Below, piece by piece: positions 22,444-24,244 of a stretch of DNA of 24,244 bases. A program made the translations under genes and the position numbers. Each line of letters starts with the position of its first letter. Position 1 is the first letter of the stretch. The notes beneath the pieces were generated by a model. The model was given only the letters and a program-made list of their open reading frames with translations, did not search any database and was not told the DNA's origin. Where the stretch lies: the NCBI GenBank assembly GCA_900551595.1, contig URWR01000005.1, positions 1 through 24,244 on the forward strand, in the 5' to 3' direction. The stretch is from an uncultured Coriobacteriaceae bacterium. GTDB lineage: Bacteria; Actinomycetota; Coriobacteriia; Coriobacteriales; Atopobiaceae.

Positions 22444-23484
22444 ATGTCGATCTTCGACTCACTCTTTGGAGAGTATGGTGGCGACCTTGCCATAGACCTG
22501 GGAACGGCTAATACGCTTGTTTCTGTTCGTGGCCAGGGTATCGTGTTAAACGAGCCTTCCGTTGTCGCTATTGATAAAGAAGCAGATCGTGTGTTGGCTG
22601 TTGGCGCCGATGCTAAACGTATGGTCGGGCGTACACCGGGGTCTATTTCTGCGGTACGCCCTCTCAAAGATGGCGTTATTGCAGACTTTGATGTTACGGA
22701 AGTCATGCTTCGCTACTTCATCGAAAAAGCTCGGCAACGCCGTTATCCTTGGTCGCCACGTCCTCGAGTTGTTGTCTGCGTCCCATCAGGGGTTACTTCA
22801 GTAGAGAAGCGCGCTGTATTTGAAGCAACTATTCAGGCTGGCGCCCGTCAGGCTTATCTTATTGAGGAGCCAATGGCTGCTGCTATTGGTGCAGATTTAC
22901 CTATTGAAGACCCCACCGGATCAATGGTTGTCGATATTGGTGGCGGTACCACTGAAGTCGCAGTTATTGCCATGGGCGGCATTGTTGTTTCACAGTCCAT
23001 TCGTACTGCTGGCGATGAGTTTGATCAAACGATTCTTGAGCACGTGCGCGACGCGTATAACCTTTCAATAGGCGAGCGTACAGCTGAAGATATCAAAATC
23101 AAAGTTGGTTCTGCTGCTCCTCTACGTGAGGAACTTGATGTCGAGGTAAATGGCCGAGATGTTATCAACGGCCTTCCGAAGACTGTTCGAATTGAATCTG
23201 AGGAGATCCGTCGAGCCCTTAATCGGCCGCTTGATGAGGTTACCAAGGCTGTTAAAGATGCGCTTGATGTAACACCTCCTGATTTGGCGAGCGATCTTAT
23301 GTACTACGGCATCCTTCTTACTGGTGGCGGTGGATTGCTGCGTGGCCTTGATTCTCGTCTTCGTGATGAGACAGGTGTGCCCGTAAACGTCAGTCCTACA
23401 GCGCTCGAAAACGTTGTAAATGGTTGTGCAAAAGTTCTTGAGGCAAACGCCTTGTCTGGTGGGTTTGTTCAGAGTGCTAATTAA
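22444..23484 (+). CDS. mreB: Rod shape-determining actin homologue MreB
   Basis: MreB is a bacterial actin that polymerises with ATP along the membrane and guides lateral cell-wall synthesis. The 346 residues hold the actin-fold nucleotide loops: DLGTANT (18-24, phosphate 1), VDIGGGTTEVAV (phosphate 2) and LTGGGGLLRGLD (adenosine). The N-terminal SIFDSLFG could be the amphipathic membrane-contact segment. The ATG at 22444 has AGGA 4 bases upstream. Length is standard. mreC follows 20 bp later, giving the usual mreBC order. A close paralogue such as Mbl cannot be told apart from sequence alone, but the neighbouring mreC favours MreB. Confidence 0.96.
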   Translation: MSIFDSLFGEYGGDLAIDLGTANTLVSVRGQGIVLNEPSVVAIDKEADRVLAVGADAKRMVGRTPGSISAVRPLKDGVIADFDVTEVMLRYFIEKARQRRYPWSPRPRVVVCVPSGVTSVEKRAVFEATIQAGARQAYLIEEPMAAAIGADLPIEDPTGSMVVDIGGGTTEVAVIAMGGIVVSQSIRTAGDEFDQTILEHVRDAYNLSIGERTAEDIKIKVGSAAPLREELDVEVNGRDVINGLPKTVRIESEEIRRALNRPLDEVTKAVKDALDVTPPDLASDLMYYGILLTGGGGLLRGLDSRLRDETGVPVNVSPTALENVVNGCAKVLEANALSGGFVQSAN

Positions 23485-23504
23485 GGAACGAGGCGGGCGA
23501 TAGT

Positions 23505-24244
23505 ATGCCGCGCTTCTCTACAGGGGTATCAAGACGAACACAGCAGAGTAACGGTAAAGGAACACGGCTCGCAGTGATTTTGTGTGTCGTGTCTTTAACC
23601 TTGTTTACCTTAAGCTGTCGCGAAGCGGGATCGGGACCTATTACAACAGTGAGAGGTGCCGTTACGGTAGTTACCATGCCGGTACGGTATCTTGGTGCTT
23701 TGATAAGTACGCCGTTCTCTAGTCTGGGTAATGTATTTGCTAACCTGACTGCAGATCAAGAGACCCTCTCTGAGCTTCGTGCTGAAAATGAAGAGTTAAC
23801 GAGCAGAAATGCTCAGCTGGAAGAAGCGGAGCAAACAGCCGAGCGACTACAAGATCTTCTCGACTTACAGAGTACCTATAATCTCGAGTCTACGGCTGCA
23901 AATGTTATTGCCAGCTCCACTGATTCGTGGAGTTCTACGGTCACTATTGATAAAGGTACAACTTCAGGTCTTGCAGTTGGTATGCCCGTTTGTGATTCAA
24001 GTGGTGTAATCGGTCAAATATCTGAGTGTGGAGCAACATCATCTGTGGTTCGGCTTATCACTGATGAGGGTTCTTCTGTTTCGGCGATGATCCAATCGAG
24101 CAGAGCTCAGGGAATGCTTGAAGGATCTGCTGACGGTACGCTACGTCTCTCTCTTGTACGGACTGACCAAACCGTAGAAGTTGGAGATCTTGTGGTTACC
24201 AGCGGTTTAGGTGGGGTTTACCCGAAGGGGCTACCACTAGGACG
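23505..24244 (+). CDS. mreC: Rod shape-determining protein MreC (5' part)
   Basis: This reading frame of 246 codons is open at the right window edge. It encodes a basic N-terminus (PRFSTGVSRRTQQSNGKGTR), one membrane helix (about 21-38), a coiled coil (about 84-122, QETLSELRAENEELTSRNAQ and on) and the start of the MreC beta domain (about 130 on, with TVTIDKGTTSGLAVGMPV, GVIGQI and VEVGDLVVTSGLGG). MreC is an extracytoplasmic scaffold linking MreB to MreD and the elongation penicillin-binding protein. The ATG at 23505 is 20 bp after the mreB stop, so the two are an operon; mreD is expected next. The ribosome site is poor (GAGGCGGG), which points to coupling with mreB. Confidence 0.92.
   Translation, partial: MPRFSTGVSRRTQQSNGKGTRLAVILCVVSLTLFTLSCREAGSGPITTVRGAVTVVTMPVRYLGALISTPFSSLGNVFANLTADQETLSELRAENEELTSRNAQLEEAEQTAERLQDLLDLQSTYNLESTAANVIASSTDSWSSTVTIDKGTTSGLAVGMPVCDSSGVIGQISECGATSSVVRLITDEGSSVSAMIQSSRAQGMLEGSADGTLRLSLVRTDQTVEVGDLVVTSGLGGVYPKGLPLG

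Noticed and set aside
23595..23622. Lipobox in the N-terminus of MreC (TLSC at residues 35-38)
   Set aside because: The residue three before Cys is Thr and the one two before is Leu, which does not fit the lipobox; MreC normally keeps its helix as a membrane anchor.

Overview
The window looks like chromosomal core DNA of an anaerobic, low-to-moderate G+C actinobacterium. Class Coriobacteriia, in the Atopobium/Lancefieldella/Olsenella neighbourhood, is my best guess. This is inferred from four things: an arginine deiminase operon carrying an aminotransferase gene, an oxygen-independent class III ribonucleotide reductase, a compact aromatic operon with fused enzymes, and MreB/MreC. No species can be fixed without a database search, and I see no phage, IS element, CRISPR array or other sign of recent transfer.

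Layout. (1) Positions 1-2443, plus strand: the 3' end of arcA (arginine deiminase), arcB (ornithine carbamoyltransferase) and an ArcT-like PLP aminotransferase, forming part of an arginine catabolism operon. (2) trpS runs convergently at 2456-3505. Its terminator appears to lie inside the 3' end of the aminotransferase gene. (3) A 384-bp divergent intergenic region holds a probable pair of NrdR boxes, followed by nrdD and nrdG (3890-6748), the anaerobic reductase and its radical-SAM activase. A strong hairpin separates the two genes. (4) Positions 6797-15957, minus strand: a nearly complete aromatic amino acid operon in transcription order aroF, tyrA, aroB, aroA, aroC, pheA, aroEK and a PTS-EIIB::aroQ fusion. 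The eight genes supply all seven steps from PEP plus erythrose-4-phosphate to chorismate, and both branches towards phenylalanine and tyrosine. Most junctions overlap or are only a few bases long. (5) A tRNA-Arg(CCG) gene and its terminator lie just ahead of acnA (aconitase), on the plus strand. (6) Positions 19072-24244, plus strand: a zinc-ribbon membrane protein, a cytosolic cyclophilin, a TPR membrane protein with a Ser/Asp-rich tail, mreB and the 5' part of mreC.

The most unusual item is the 338-residue protein at 6797-7813. It joins a sugar-PTS EIIB phosphoacceptor domain, with its Cys-x-Thr-Arg-Leu-Arg site intact, to a type II 3-dehydroquinate dehydratase through a disordered linker of about 100 residues. 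PEP drives the PTS and is also consumed twice by the shikimate pathway. The fusion could therefore couple sugar-PTS state to aromatic biosynthesis. That role is inference; the fusion itself is directly visible.

Other points worth checking are RNA-level elements: an inverted repeat bracketing the arcT start, the nrdD-nrdG hairpin, a tRNA terminator that may act as a gate into acnA, and the candidate NrdR operator.
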